Below, piece after piece: positions 16,378 to 23,059 of a DNA stretch of 23,059 nt. The number at the start of each line of letters is the position of its first letter. Positions within the stretch are counted from its first letter, which is position 1. The DNA lies in IMG/VR virus record IMGVR_UViG_3300025840_000259, positions 1 through 23,059 of that record. One strand, written 5' to 3'. The notes beneath the pieces are model-generated. The model had not been told where the DNA came from and did no database searches. It saw only the letters and a program-made list of their open reading frames with translations. The stretch is from a virus. A program made the position numbers and the translations under genes.

Positions 16378-17755
16378 ACTTTTTACCTTTTAGAAAGTCT
16401 CGCAACTGTAAACTGCTCTCAACAATATCGCTTGTGTTATCGTCTGTTGTCTTAATACTGCTTGAACGTTTTAATTGATCTACCAGTCCTGCAGTTGTTA
16501 CTGTTAGTGCATCTTCCTCATCTTCATTGAGATCTTCAATTTTTAGAGTGTCTGGGTCAAACTTCAAGTCTACTTTACTGCCAACACCACTACTTGAACG
16601 TGTTTTCATAAACTGAATTTGATATCTACCACGTTCTCGCATGGCGTTGCTTGTAAAAATACCCACAACATTATCTGCTGTCTGTATTTTACTAATACCA
16701 CCTGCAATATGACTGTGATCAAATTCTATTTCTTCTACTGCCGCTCTGTTTAACTGCGATGCTGTTACCATTAACAAGTTACGTTCTGCCGCTAAGTTAC
16801 GCAATTCTTCAGACACAAACTTGTCTTTAATAAATGTGTTCTCTGCACTTACCTTGCCGCTGATAGGCATCATTAAGTCCAAGTAATCAACAAGCAAACA
16901 ATCAACTTTCACACCACTTTGTATCTCATACTCACGCAAGAATGCACGAATATCATTTGCAGTAATACCACTTGGCATGTACTTAACACGAAACTTACCA
17001 GCACTCTTGGATTTCATTTTTACTTTTAAGTGTACGTCATCCATGTTCTTCATGATTTCTCTAGCGGCATAACCACTGACCATACTATCAAGACGCATAC
17101 TGATAAGTTGTTCACTAAGTTCTAAACTGATGTAAACAACATTAAGGCCTGCCAAACTCCAATTCACACCAAAGTTTTGCAAGAATAAACTTTTACCTGC
17201 GCCGGACCCTCCTGCGAATATTGTGATTTCGCCTCTGTTCAGTCCACCGTAAAGTTTTTGATCTATCGCTTTCCACCCTGTTGACACGGCGCCGCTTTGC
17301 TGTTTTATCCACTCTAGCCTCTCTTTTGGATTGTCAAAGTATTCTAAGCCTAAGTCTTTTACTAGGCCTGTTTGTACGGCATCTTTGATTTTAGTTTCAA
17401 CTGTGCCATAATCTTTCTTTTCAAGCAAGTCTGTGCTTTCAATGATTGCTTTTTCTAATGCTTTGTGTCTACAGAAAGTTTCAAACTCATCCATAAACCA
17501 ATTTTGATGATCTGGTGTGACATTGTCAATAGGTTCAATTGGAACTTTGCTAATAGCATTTAATTGATCCAATGTTGGCAGAGAATTATATTTGGAACTA
17601 TGACTCAGCAGTAATTCTACTGCCGGCTTAAATTTTGTATTAAAATGATCTGGGTGTACAATATTTTGACACCTAGCAAAAAGGTCGTTGTCGCTAATCA
17701 AGAAACGTACAAATAGTTCTTGTACTTCTTCTGTGTATTCTTTTATATCACTCAT
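16376..17755 (-). CDS. 41: Replicative DNA helicase, DnaB/gp41-like
   Basis: A 459-residue hexameric helicase of the DnaB/T4 gp41 family, which unwinds DNA 5'-3' at the fork and works with the primase. The N-terminal helical domain spans roughly 1-130. The RecA-like domain has Walker A AGGSGAGKS (181-189, K188) and Walker B CLLVDYLDLM (286-295). The H3-like segment TASQLNRAA is near 335-343, and the C-terminal motor motif FMKTRSSSGVG follows. It overlaps the upstream SGNH-like gene by eight bases and is co-transcribed with the primase. Its stop codon overlaps the late promoter of the next operon. Length is close to that of T4 gp41 (475 residues). Confidence 0.95.
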   Translation of the reverse strand: MSDIKEYTEEVQELFVRFLISDNDLFARCQNIVHPDHFNTKFKPAVELLLSHSSKYNSLPTLDQLNAISKVPIEPIDNVTPDHQNWFMDEFETFCRHKALEKAIIESTDLLEKKDYGTVETKIKDAVQTGLVKDLGLEYFDNPKERLEWIKQQSGAVSTGWKAIDQKLYGGLNRGEITIFAGGSGAGKSLFLQNFGVNWSLAGLNVVYISLELSEQLISMRLDSMVSGYAAREIMKNMDDVHLKVKMKSKSAGKFRVKYMPSGITANDIRAFLREYEIQSGVKVDCLLVDYLDLMMPISGKVSAENTFIKDKFVSEELRNLAAERNLLMVTASQLNRAAVEEIEFDHSHIAGGISKIQTADNVVGIFTSNAMRERGRYQIQFMKTRSSSGVGSKVDLKFDPDTLKIEDLNEDEEDALTVTTAGLVDQLKRSSSIKTTDDNTSDIVESSLQLRDFLKGKK

Positions 17756-18557
17756 CAGGTTTATGTATCCAATTTAACATATCAAGTCTTTTCCAAATAT
17801 TGTCTGCCATATACTTATAGCCCATTCTATTTGGTGCAATAAAATCATGATTTTTTGTTGCTTCATGATCGATCAAATCTTCCTTATCACCTAAGAAATC
17901 ATCTGTGGTAAGTGCATCAGAAATAATATGTCTTTCAGTTAGCCAGTTGTATGTTGTTGTAAATCGATGATAAATGTCGTCCCACGGTAATCTAGATTTG
18001 TTTGCTGTGATTGTTAGCAACCTAATTTTACGTTTGTTACACCATTCTTGCATCATTATTGCTGATTCAAAAAATTTGTTGTTTATGTATTTTGCAGAGT
18101 ACATTTTATCAGCACTTCTAAAATACTCCAAAGAATCATCAGCAATCTTTTGAATATGTGGTGGGCAATCTATGTGATAATCTAGGTCATCAATAAAAAC
18201 TTTGTCTTGAATATAATCGTACTGTAACCAAAAATTATAATCTGCATTATGTAATTCATTATTACGAGGATGAGATATTTGCCATACCACAATGTGATTA
18301 TGTGCATCTTCATCTTTAACATGTTCTAGTTTTTCAATAACACGCCTAACAGATCTTGTATTACTAGCACCTGCAATTGACAAATTATGTATACTTGCAT
18401 AGTAGGCTTCAAAATATCTTGTCCATGTTTGATTATTGATAATACTAACATCTCCGTGCCCATGTACTACTTTGTTAATATTTTCTCTTCTAACTCCTTG
18501 CGACAGTGCATCTCCAACAACTGTAACATTTGTGTGTTCTTGTTTTGTGTACTTCAT
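17748..18557 (-). CDS. SGNH-hydrolase-like protein lacking catalytic Ser and His
   Basis: A 269-residue protein with an SGNH/GDSL-like layout. Block I is VTVVGDALSQG (11-21), normally GDS; block II NLSIAGASN (58-66); block III HIVVWQISHPR (88-98); and the end block DFIAPNRMGYKYMADNIW (238-255), normally D-x-x-H-P-N-x-x-G. In both catalytic positions there is Ala (A17 for Ser, A241 for His; both codons GCA), so it is probably not a working esterase by the classical mechanism. It lies between primase and helicase with ATGA and eight-base overlaps, hence translated with them. Role unknown; perhaps a binding or scaffold protein. The fold call rests on motif order, not on alignment. Confidence 0.8.
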   Translation of the reverse strand: MKYTKQEHTNVTVVGDALSQGVRRENINKVVHGHGDVSIINNQTWTRYFEAYYASIHNLSIAGASNTRSVRRVIEKLEHVKDEDAHNHIVVWQISHPRNNELHNADYNFWLQYDYIQDKVFIDDLDYHIDCPPHIQKIADDSLEYFRSADKMYSAKYINNKFFESAIMMQEWCNKRKIRLLTITANKSRLPWDDIYHRFTTTYNWLTERHIISDALTTDDFLGDKEDLIDHEATKNHDFIAPNRMGYKYMADNIWKRLDMLNWIHKPDE

Positions 18558-19528
18558 AATAATTTACTTTTGACTTGCGCCTTAATTTTATTTGCTGTTG
18601 CATAACTTAGTATGCTTTGTAGTGTTCCTAACCTTGTATATTTATTTACTGCATCAGCGGCATCTTTACAATCATGATGCCATGGTGGAAAACTTACTTC
18701 CCAGCCTAATTCCAATGCTTGATCTATAAGTTCTTTGCCTGCACTGTCTCTGTCAGGACACAATACAACACGTTTGCCTAATTTTTCAATGAGGTATGCC
18801 TGTTCAGCAGTAACACTATTACCTAGTACACTAACTCCGTCGATCAGTATTGCATCAAATACTCCCTCAGTTACTACAACAACGTCTCTAGGTGATTCCA
18901 CAAACTTGTCAATGTTAAATACATATCCACTTTGCATGTTGTGTAGATATTTAGGCGTTTCTTTATCTGGTGGATTAATATGTCTGCCTGTCCAACCTAT
19001 CAATTCATTATTGTAAAAGAAAGGTACAATTAAACGTTTTTTGTTTATAGTGTCAGTAAAATGATAAAGTGGATAAAGACCAAGTATGCCTCTTTCTTTT
19101 GCATATTGTTTTAATGCATGATTGTCTGGTAAGTCACTAACACTTACAGCATCGTCTGGTAATGCCATAATGTTAAATTTATTCATTGAATAAACATAAT
19201 CTGTTTCAGTTTCTGTGCTTAACACTTCGCTGTTTTTGAGTAAGTCTAATTGTACTGCATGGATGTCAGTGCTAGTAGCACCTAACTTTTCGCATAAATC
19301 TTTATACTTTTTGCCCATATGGGGACTAGGCGACCAACCAGTTGTGTAATTGCAGTTGAAACAGTGATAACTTATTTTAGTGCCATTGGTAATTACACCG
19401 CCTCTTTTTCTAGTGTCACTGCACATTGGGCAGTCCATAGTAATCCAACCACTAGGAGTTTTATTTGTCTTTATAGGCAAATTACTCACAAGCAAATTGT
19501 GTACTGAATAAACAATCTCATCAATCAT
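18554..19528 (-). CDS. 61: DNA primase, T4 gp61-like
   Basis: A 324-residue primase. The N-terminal zinc ribbon has C33-x2-C36 and C56-x2-C59 (MDCPMCSD, HCFNCN). The TOPRIM domain holds VVVVTEGVFDAI (216-227, E221) and the metal-binding LCPDRDSAG (256-264, D259/D261). It makes RNA primers for lagging-strand synthesis with the gp41-like helicase encoded two genes on. ATG 19528 (MIDEIVYSV) is preferred over an in-frame GTG at 19543, because that GTG lies just upstream of the promoter -10 box. The predicted transcript start falls close to the ATG, so the mRNA may be leaderless. Length is near that of T4 gp61 (342 residues). Confidence 0.93.
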   Translation of the reverse strand: MIDEIVYSVHNLLVSNLPIKTNKTPSGWITMDCPMCSDTRKRGGVITNGTKISYHCFNCNYTTGWSPSPHMGKKYKDLCEKLGATSTDIHAVQLDLLKNSEVLSTETETDYVYSMNKFNIMALPDDAVSVSDLPDNHALKQYAKERGILGLYPLYHFTDTINKKRLIVPFFYNNELIGWTGRHINPPDKETPKYLHNMQSGYVFNIDKFVESPRDVVVVTEGVFDAILIDGVSVLGNSVTAEQAYLIEKLGKRVVLCPDRDSAGKELIDQALELGWEVSFPPWHHDCKDAADAVNKYTRLGTLQSILSYATANKIKAQVKSKLL

Positions 19529-19534
19529 GTATAT

Positions 19535-19563
19535 ATTATACACTCTGATTCTTTATAAGTCAA
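19535..19563 (-). promoter_or_regulatory. Near-consensus sigma70-type promoter of primase operon
   Basis: Read on the minus strand: TTGACT (19563-19558), a 17-base spacer, TATAAT (19540-19535). The -10 matches consensus fully and the -35 five of six bases. The -35 overlaps the last codons of the glycosyltransferase-like gene. The expected transcript start is within a few bases of the primase ATG (19528). This should let host RNA polymerase transcribe primase and helicase early or in the middle phase. Confidence 0.8.
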
Positions 19564-20632
19564 GACAATTATAAAATCTCTTTTTGTCAGATGTGAATCG
19601 ATTCATACGTCTTTTATTATCAACTAACCGCGGATAAAGTTTTTTATAAAGCAGATCTAAATTTTCATTCTGTAAAAACTTAACTGCTTCTACTGGATCA
19701 GATGGTATCTCTGCTTCGAATGTATAAAATCCTAACTCACGTAGTTTGGCAGGTATACAACTTTCCCCTACAATTATAAAAGGTCTCATACCTATAATAG
19801 GTTTATAAGTTTTTTCTGTTAACAATGGATAAACGGCATCAGACTCATCTGATAAAGTTTCTGTAACTATGCATAAAAAACTTTTTTTCCACACAGACAA
19901 ATTTCCTAGGCTGAATGCATCTGCTGGTATATTATATTCTTTGTCTTCTTGAGACATATTAGCATTGTGCCCATAACAATTATCAGGATATGTTTTATGT
20001 ACAATGTTTATGCCAGAAACTTCTATCTCATGTTTTTCATTTTGAGAAACAACGTTCCCCATAGTAAAAATACCATGTTTGAATAAATTTTCTTTGATAA
20101 AACTTTGTTGTAATTTTCTTCTATGTTTATTTGGTTTTCTGTTATAACAAATATAAGTATGTTCAAATGAACTAGGTCTAATATCCTCTTCAGTGTATTC
20201 ATAGAAAAAAGTATTGCATGCCAAAAACCAATAAGGGAACCATTCATTTCTAAATTCGTTATTTTCAACATTACCAATGATTTTAACATTTTCAATTCCC
20301 AACCTTTCAATACAAAACTCAAGTGTTTTTCTCCATGCGTCACTGTTCATTCTATCAAAGAATTCAAAAAACATAATGCATTCTATGTCTGGATATAATC
20401 CTAGGAGATCGATAACTTGTTTTGTTTTAGGTTTGGATGTTAAACCTGCATCTGCTAATCTATCAAAAGGGTGTGCCGAAGAAAAGTCCCACATTGTATT
20501 GACTTTAATACCTTTGCGATTTCCAAAGTATTTTTTATATAATCGATCAGATAAATCTTGATCAAATTTATAAGTGGTTGATTGAGAATCTGGATAACCA
20601 ATCCCAAAAAGATCGTAAAATGTGTGTGTCAT
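19553..20632 (-). CDS. Glycosyltransferase-like protein
   Basis: A 359-residue soluble protein. Residues 246-306 resemble the nucleotide-sugar-binding C-terminal part of fucosyltransferase-like enzymes: SVWKKSFLCIVTET, then LLTEKTYKPIIGMRPFIIVG, then LRELGFYTF. The segment YICYNRKPNKHRRKL (160-174) fits the region between two Rossmann halves. Similar proteins occur in marine T4-like phages; donor and acceptor are unknown. The gene begins seven bases after the structural gene's stop, with no clear ribosome site. Its 3' end contains the -35 element of the primase promoter. Confidence 0.7.
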   Translation of the reverse strand: MTHTFYDLFGIGYPDSQSTTYKFDQDLSDRLYKKYFGNRKGIKVNTMWDFSSAHPFDRLADAGLTSKPKTKQVIDLLGLYPDIECIMFFEFFDRMNSDAWRKTLEFCIERLGIENVKIIGNVENNEFRNEWFPYWFLACNTFFYEYTEEDIRPSSFEHTYICYNRKPNKHRRKLQQSFIKENLFKHGIFTMGNVVSQNEKHEIEVSGINIVHKTYPDNCYGHNANMSQEDKEYNIPADAFSLGNLSVWKKSFLCIVTETLSDESDAVYPLLTEKTYKPIIGMRPFIIVGESCIPAKLRELGFYTFEAEIPSDPVEAVKFLQNENLDLLYKKLYPRLVDNKRRMNRFTSDKKRFYNCLDL

Positions 20633-20638
20633 ATTGTG

Positions 20639-21439
20639 TTAATTTCTTAACAACACTTTATCAATAGATCCACTAGTTGGTTTACTTAAAATTCTTACCC
20701 AATTACAATTCATATTAAATGTAGTATGCGATATACTTGACGTATTGCTGAGGTCAATATTTTGTACATCAAACCAATCTGTACTAGCATCATCGTTGTC
20801 AGGTTGTCCAGTAAGACAACTTGCTTGAATTGTTACTTGTCCTGTGTAAGTGTTAGGATAAATTGCTAATGTGTGTTGTGCGTCAGCGAAGTTTCTATCT
20901 AAATTACCATACATTGCGTTTGTAACAAATGTATTAGATGCATCGCCTACCATGGTGTTACCTGTTTGTAAAAAAGTATTTTGAACTTGGGTTGGTATTG
21001 GTGAAAGGCCCAGTTGGTCAGCAATTTCGATATCAAATGCAACATTATTATTTTGATCACTGTATACTGGCCTATCCTGCACATCATCTAATGACATTGC
21101 AATATATACTTTATACAGTCCTGCATCTATGTTTGCTAAGTCTCCTTCTGATAGTGTTAATTTAACAACACCAATATCGGAAGTGTGTTCTAAAATACGT
21201 GATACTATTCTTTTTTTGGTAGTAGGACTAACCACATAAGCTCTTAATGTTTGTGCAAAAACATTCTGCAGTTTTCTGTCCCTATCGCGTATGTTTAGAA
21301 AAATGTCGTTTGTAACGCCCTTATGGGCAATAATTCTTCTGTTGTTCATAGGTCTATTATCCAAGTTCAGACTGTCTCCGCTAATTACGTAATCTACATA
21401 TTGATCATATAGATACAGTCTGTTATTCAAAATACTCAT
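20639..21439 (-). CDS. Probable virion structural protein (baseplate/fibre type)
   Basis: A 266-residue protein starting MSILNNRLYLYDQY. A longer in-frame start exists but would span the late octamer at 21452-21445. It is beta-rich, with Asn/Asp/Thr-heavy composition. Residues 30-120 (GVTNDIFLNIRDRDRKLQNV ... GLYKVYIAMSLDD) recall Ig-like N-terminal domains of baseplate upper proteins, and the end has a beta-sandwich look (WFDVQNIDLSNTSSISHTTF). It sits beside the glycosyltransferase-like gene and carries its own late octamer, consistent with a tail or fibre-related part. No Shine-Dalgarno sequence is seen; the octamer ends only five bases before the ATG. Confidence 0.75.
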   Translation of the reverse strand: MSILNNRLYLYDQYVDYVISGDSLNLDNRPMNNRRIIAHKGVTNDIFLNIRDRDRKLQNVFAQTLRAYVVSPTTKKRIVSRILEHTSDIGVVKLTLSEGDLANIDAGLYKVYIAMSLDDVQDRPVYSDQNNNVAFDIEIADQLGLSPIPTQVQNTFLQTGNTMVGDASNTFVTNAMYGNLDRNFADAQHTLAIYPNTYTGQVTIQASCLTGQPDNDDASTDWFDVQNIDLSNTSSISHTTFNMNCNWVRILSKPTSGSIDKVLLRN

Positions 21440-21444
21440 AACTA

Positions 21445-21452
21445 TATTTATC
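21445..21452 (-). promoter_or_regulatory. Late promoter-like octamer at structural gene
   Basis: GATAAATA on the minus strand (GATAAATATA), ending five bases before the ATG at 21439. With T4-like spacing the transcript would begin at or next to the ATG, so this copy would give a leaderless mRNA or is not used. Confidence 0.45.
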
Positions 21453-21480
21453 TGTATTATAAAATTGGTAAATATTGTTG

Positions 21481-21846
21481 ATGTCAGATAATCCATATCA
21501 AGAATTAGAATTCCTAACAGGAATAGCCTATGCTGGCGAAGAATACGTTGGCATAGTCGTTAATCAAGACAATCAAATAATTACATTTTATGACGTACAG
21601 TCTATACCTACCAACGAAGCAAGAAAAGAATTTTTGCTTTTAGGTGAAACATGGTGGTGGGAAAGTAATAGACAAATACCAATAGATGTATTCCTCCATT
21701 ATGAAATGAAACCTTTCTTACCTTCTATCAAAACTTTTGCAATGAAGGATGTTGAAATATTATTTGGGCCTGTAACAAGCCTACAAAAGTTAATACGCAA
21801 AAGAATTAAACGACGTACTGTGCAATTAGTACGTAAAACTGACTAA
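21481..21846 (+). CDS. Small conserved phage protein of unknown function
   Basis: A 121-residue protein on the plus strand, starting MSDNPYQELEFLTGIAYAGE (ATG 21481; a TTG two codons earlier is less likely). It has a tryptophan cluster (ETWWWESN), KTFAMKDVEILFGPVTSLQK in the middle and a basic tail (RKRIKRRTVQLVRK). No named family is recognised, although the sequence looks like a conserved T4-like marine phage protein. It is divergent from the structural gene and its stop codon overlaps the stop of the convergent DnaE-like gene (CTAA, 21843-21846). No ribosome site is clear. Confidence 0.75.
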   Translation: MSDNPYQELEFLTGIAYAGEEYVGIVVNQDNQIITFYDVQSIPTNEARKEFLLLGETWWWESNRQIPIDVFLHYEMKPFLPSIKTFAMKDVEILFGPVTSLQKLIRKRIKRRTVQLVRKTD

Positions 21847-22418
21847 CCTAACTGCTCTACTATTAGATTTAATTGTGCAACTATTGCAAGTGCATAGCCA
21901 TAACTGTGACTTTTCTTAAAGAAATATGTATCATCATCTGGTTTTACCCAAACATCTGATTCTATTTCTTGCCAAGTTTTACCAACTAGATGTCTTTTGC
22001 CAGGTCGTATCATTGCTAGTATCATTGCTAGTTGATCAACACTTGTAGGTGGATACTGTTTAACAATATCCCAATGATTATTAATATGAAACAACTGTTC
22101 AACAATGTCTTGATGCTTAAACAATTCCCACATAGGCTCAGTATCCACTAAACTTTGTAAATGGCTTTCACTTTTTACACCCTTGTAAATGTGATTGTTT
22201 AGAAAATCTACCTTGAACCAACCTTGTTCTTCGGCATCTTTGTAATCAATACTGCTAAAATCTTCTATAGGAAAAAATGGTATGTTTTGAAAGTACACAC
22301 CTGTGTTGTGTTTTGTAAACTGACCGTCTTTGAGAATACTAGCAGGAGTAGTTCTAACTAATTTTAGAAACTCATCTCTGTTGTACATATCAATGTCTAC
22401 ATCAAAGTCAATCTTCAT
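21843..22418 (-). CDS. Miniature DnaE (Pol III alpha)-like catalytic-core protein
   Basis: A 191-residue protein that can be laid along the polymerase core of bacterial DnaE. IDFDVDIDMYNRDEFLKLV (3-21) matches DnaE PDFDVDFCMEKRDQVIEHV, including the D-x-D metal pair (D6, D8). KHNTGVY (37-43) matches GKHAGGVV. QGWFKVDFLN (65-74) matches AGLVKFDFLGL, with the third catalytic Asp at D71. LAMIRPG (134-140) matches ALFRPG. FFKKSHSYGYAL (166-177) matches FNKSHSAAYAL of the fingers. The PHP, beta-binding and OB domains of the roughly 1160-residue enzyme are absent and spacers are shortened. It overlaps the MazG-like gene by 11 bases. Homology is inferred from recalled DnaE sequence; whether it polymerises, regulates or interferes with replication is unknown. 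Confidence 0.8.
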   Translation of the reverse strand: MKIDFDVDIDMYNRDEFLKLVRTTPASILKDGQFTKHNTGVYFQNIPFFPIEDFSSIDYKDAEEQGWFKVDFLNNHIYKGVKSESHLQSLVDTEPMWELFKHQDIVEQLFHINNHWDIVKQYPPTSVDQLAMILAMIRPGKRHLVGKTWQEIESDVWVKPDDDTYFFKKSHSYGYALAIVAQLNLIVEQLG

Positions 22419-22665
22419 CGCTAAACAACATACTCCACTTCATTAATTTTTCTTTCTTCTCTTTCATTCTATCTGTGATTTGCTCATCGGTGACGAGACC
22501 ACTCATTTTCATTATCTCAATCATGGTCATAACGTCACCAATTTCATCTTGAAGATTACGCAAGTACTTTGTTTTACCCTTAGTACGGATTACTTTGCTA
22601 CAAGCCTGAATAAGCTCTCCACATTCTTCCATAGTAATGACTAACATTTCTTTGCGTTTTTTCAT
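22408..22665 (-). CDS. mazG-like: MazG-like nucleotide pyrophosphohydrolase
   Basis: An 85-residue all-helical protein with the MazG/dUTPase-2 metal motif: E13-E14-x-x-E17 (EECGELI) and E41-x-x-D44 (DEIGDVM). Such enzymes hydrolyse NTPs or dNTPs to the monophosphate and pyrophosphate, and in phages may adjust nucleotide pools or alarmone levels. It has one MazG domain, as in short phage forms, versus two in E. coli MazG. It overlaps the thyX stop by four bases and the DnaE-like start by 11, making a nucleotide-metabolism operon. Confidence 0.88.
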   Translation of the reverse strand: MKKRKEMLVITMEECGELIQACSKVIRTKGKTKYLRNLQDEIGDVMTMIEIMKMSGLVTDEQITDRMKEKKEKLMKWSMLFSDED

Positions 22666-23059
22666 ATCTCCTTTCCCTTAAATTCTTCAGCAAGTGGAAA
22701 AATATCAGCAATGATATCTGCTACTGCATGAGCAATATCAATATGCTCTTTTTGTGTTCCGTTTGCACCACGTAATTCAATGTAATGAATCCAACTACGC
22801 AACGTACCGTTCACATACATGCGGCTTACAGTGTTTCCTTCTGGTAGCACTGCTCTGGCCTGCTCTTTGGCAATACCGTTGCTTATAGCCCACGTGTATG
22901 CGTCTGTGGCGGCTTTAATTACCTCTCTTTGGCGTTTATGCCATTCAATTTCTAAACCATCATTATCTGCTTCTATACTGTTTTGTCTGTTTTTAGGATC
23001 TTGCAGTCTTGCTTGTCTAGTTTCAAAACTTAAATCCTGTGTAGGGTCAGCATAACGTT
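22662..23059 (-). CDS. thyX: Flavin-dependent thymidylate synthase, N-terminus off window
   Basis: The frame is open from the right edge to a stop at 22662, giving the C-terminal 132 residues. RYADP near the start is consistent with the end of the R-Y region after the ThyX signature. VLPEGNTVSRMYVNGTLRSW and then HYIELRGANGTQKEHIDIAH match the family's C-terminal block (LP...N...TLRSLLHFL.LR....AQ.EI...A) that binds dUMP and folate. The enzyme methylates dUMP to dTMP using FAD, NADPH and methylene-THF, and often replaces ThyA in marine phages. The start codon lies beyond the window. Confidence 0.9.
   Translation of the reverse strand, partial: RYADPTQDLSFETRQARLQDPKNRQNSIEADNDGLEIEWHKRQREVIKAATDAYTWAISNGIAKEQARAVLPEGNTVSRMYVNGTLRSWIHYIELRGANGTQKEHIDIAHAVADIIADIFPLAEEFKGKEI

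Noticed and set aside
1-23059. tRNA genes, CRISPR arrays, insertion sequences, attachment sites
   Set aside because: None found by eye; gaps between genes are too short and no cloverleaf or regular repeats appear.

Overview
This AT-rich window looks like part of the genome of a T4-like marine myovirus. The evidence is a T4-type primase (gp61-like) and replicative helicase (gp41-like), a flavin-dependent thymidylate synthase (ThyX) with a MazG-like pyrophosphatase, tightly packed genes with ATGA/TAATG overlaps, and a recurring late-promoter-like octamer GATAAATA (the T4 late consensus is TATAAATA). The protein families resemble those of marine phages of SAR11-type or cyanobacterial hosts; the host itself is an inference. 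No tRNA, rRNA, CRISPR array or insertion sequence was seen, and no gene-free stretch exceeds about 110 bases.

Layout, almost all on the minus strand (read right to left). (1) 23059-21843: nucleotide metabolism and replication, with the ThyX C-terminus, MazG-like protein and a 191-residue protein that looks like a miniaturised DnaE (Pol III alpha) catalytic core. (2) 21846-19553: a small plus-strand gene, a probable structural protein and a glycosyltransferase-like protein. (3) 19528-16376: primase, an SGNH-hydrolase-like protein lacking its catalytic Ser and His, and helicase, behind a near-consensus sigma70-type promoter. (4) 16342-11734: a late operon of five genes, including a nucleotidyltransferase/ligase-like protein and a GNAT-like plus cysteine-peptidase-like protein. 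(5) 11658-11052: two small related MAQA proteins, each a single-gene unit with its own late promoter and terminator. (6) 10022-10999 (+): a sulfotransferase-like protein driven from a divergent late promoter. (7) 9967-1: a second late operon with a small conserved protein, a one-TM protein, a short basic protein, a 2131-residue giant protein (amidoligase-like domain and a possible PD-(D/E)XK nuclease), Cu/Zn superoxide dismutase, a ParB/sulfiredoxin-like protein and a partial acidic protein.

The most interesting pattern is that ten late-operon proteins begin with a short peptide (usually M-K/R) that soon contains an [I/L]-x-E tripeptide. In T4 this is the form of the capsid-targeting sequence and of the cleavage site of the prohead protease gp21, as in internal proteins IPII/IPIII and Alt. 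I infer that the two late operons encode a set of proteins packaged inside the head and possibly injected: amidoligase/nuclease, ligase-like, peptidase/GNAT-like, ParB-like and SOD. Four of the proteins also carry short Cys-containing basic cassettes. The second notable item is the mini-DnaE protein, which keeps the three catalytic aspartates and the fingers motif in about one sixth of the usual length.
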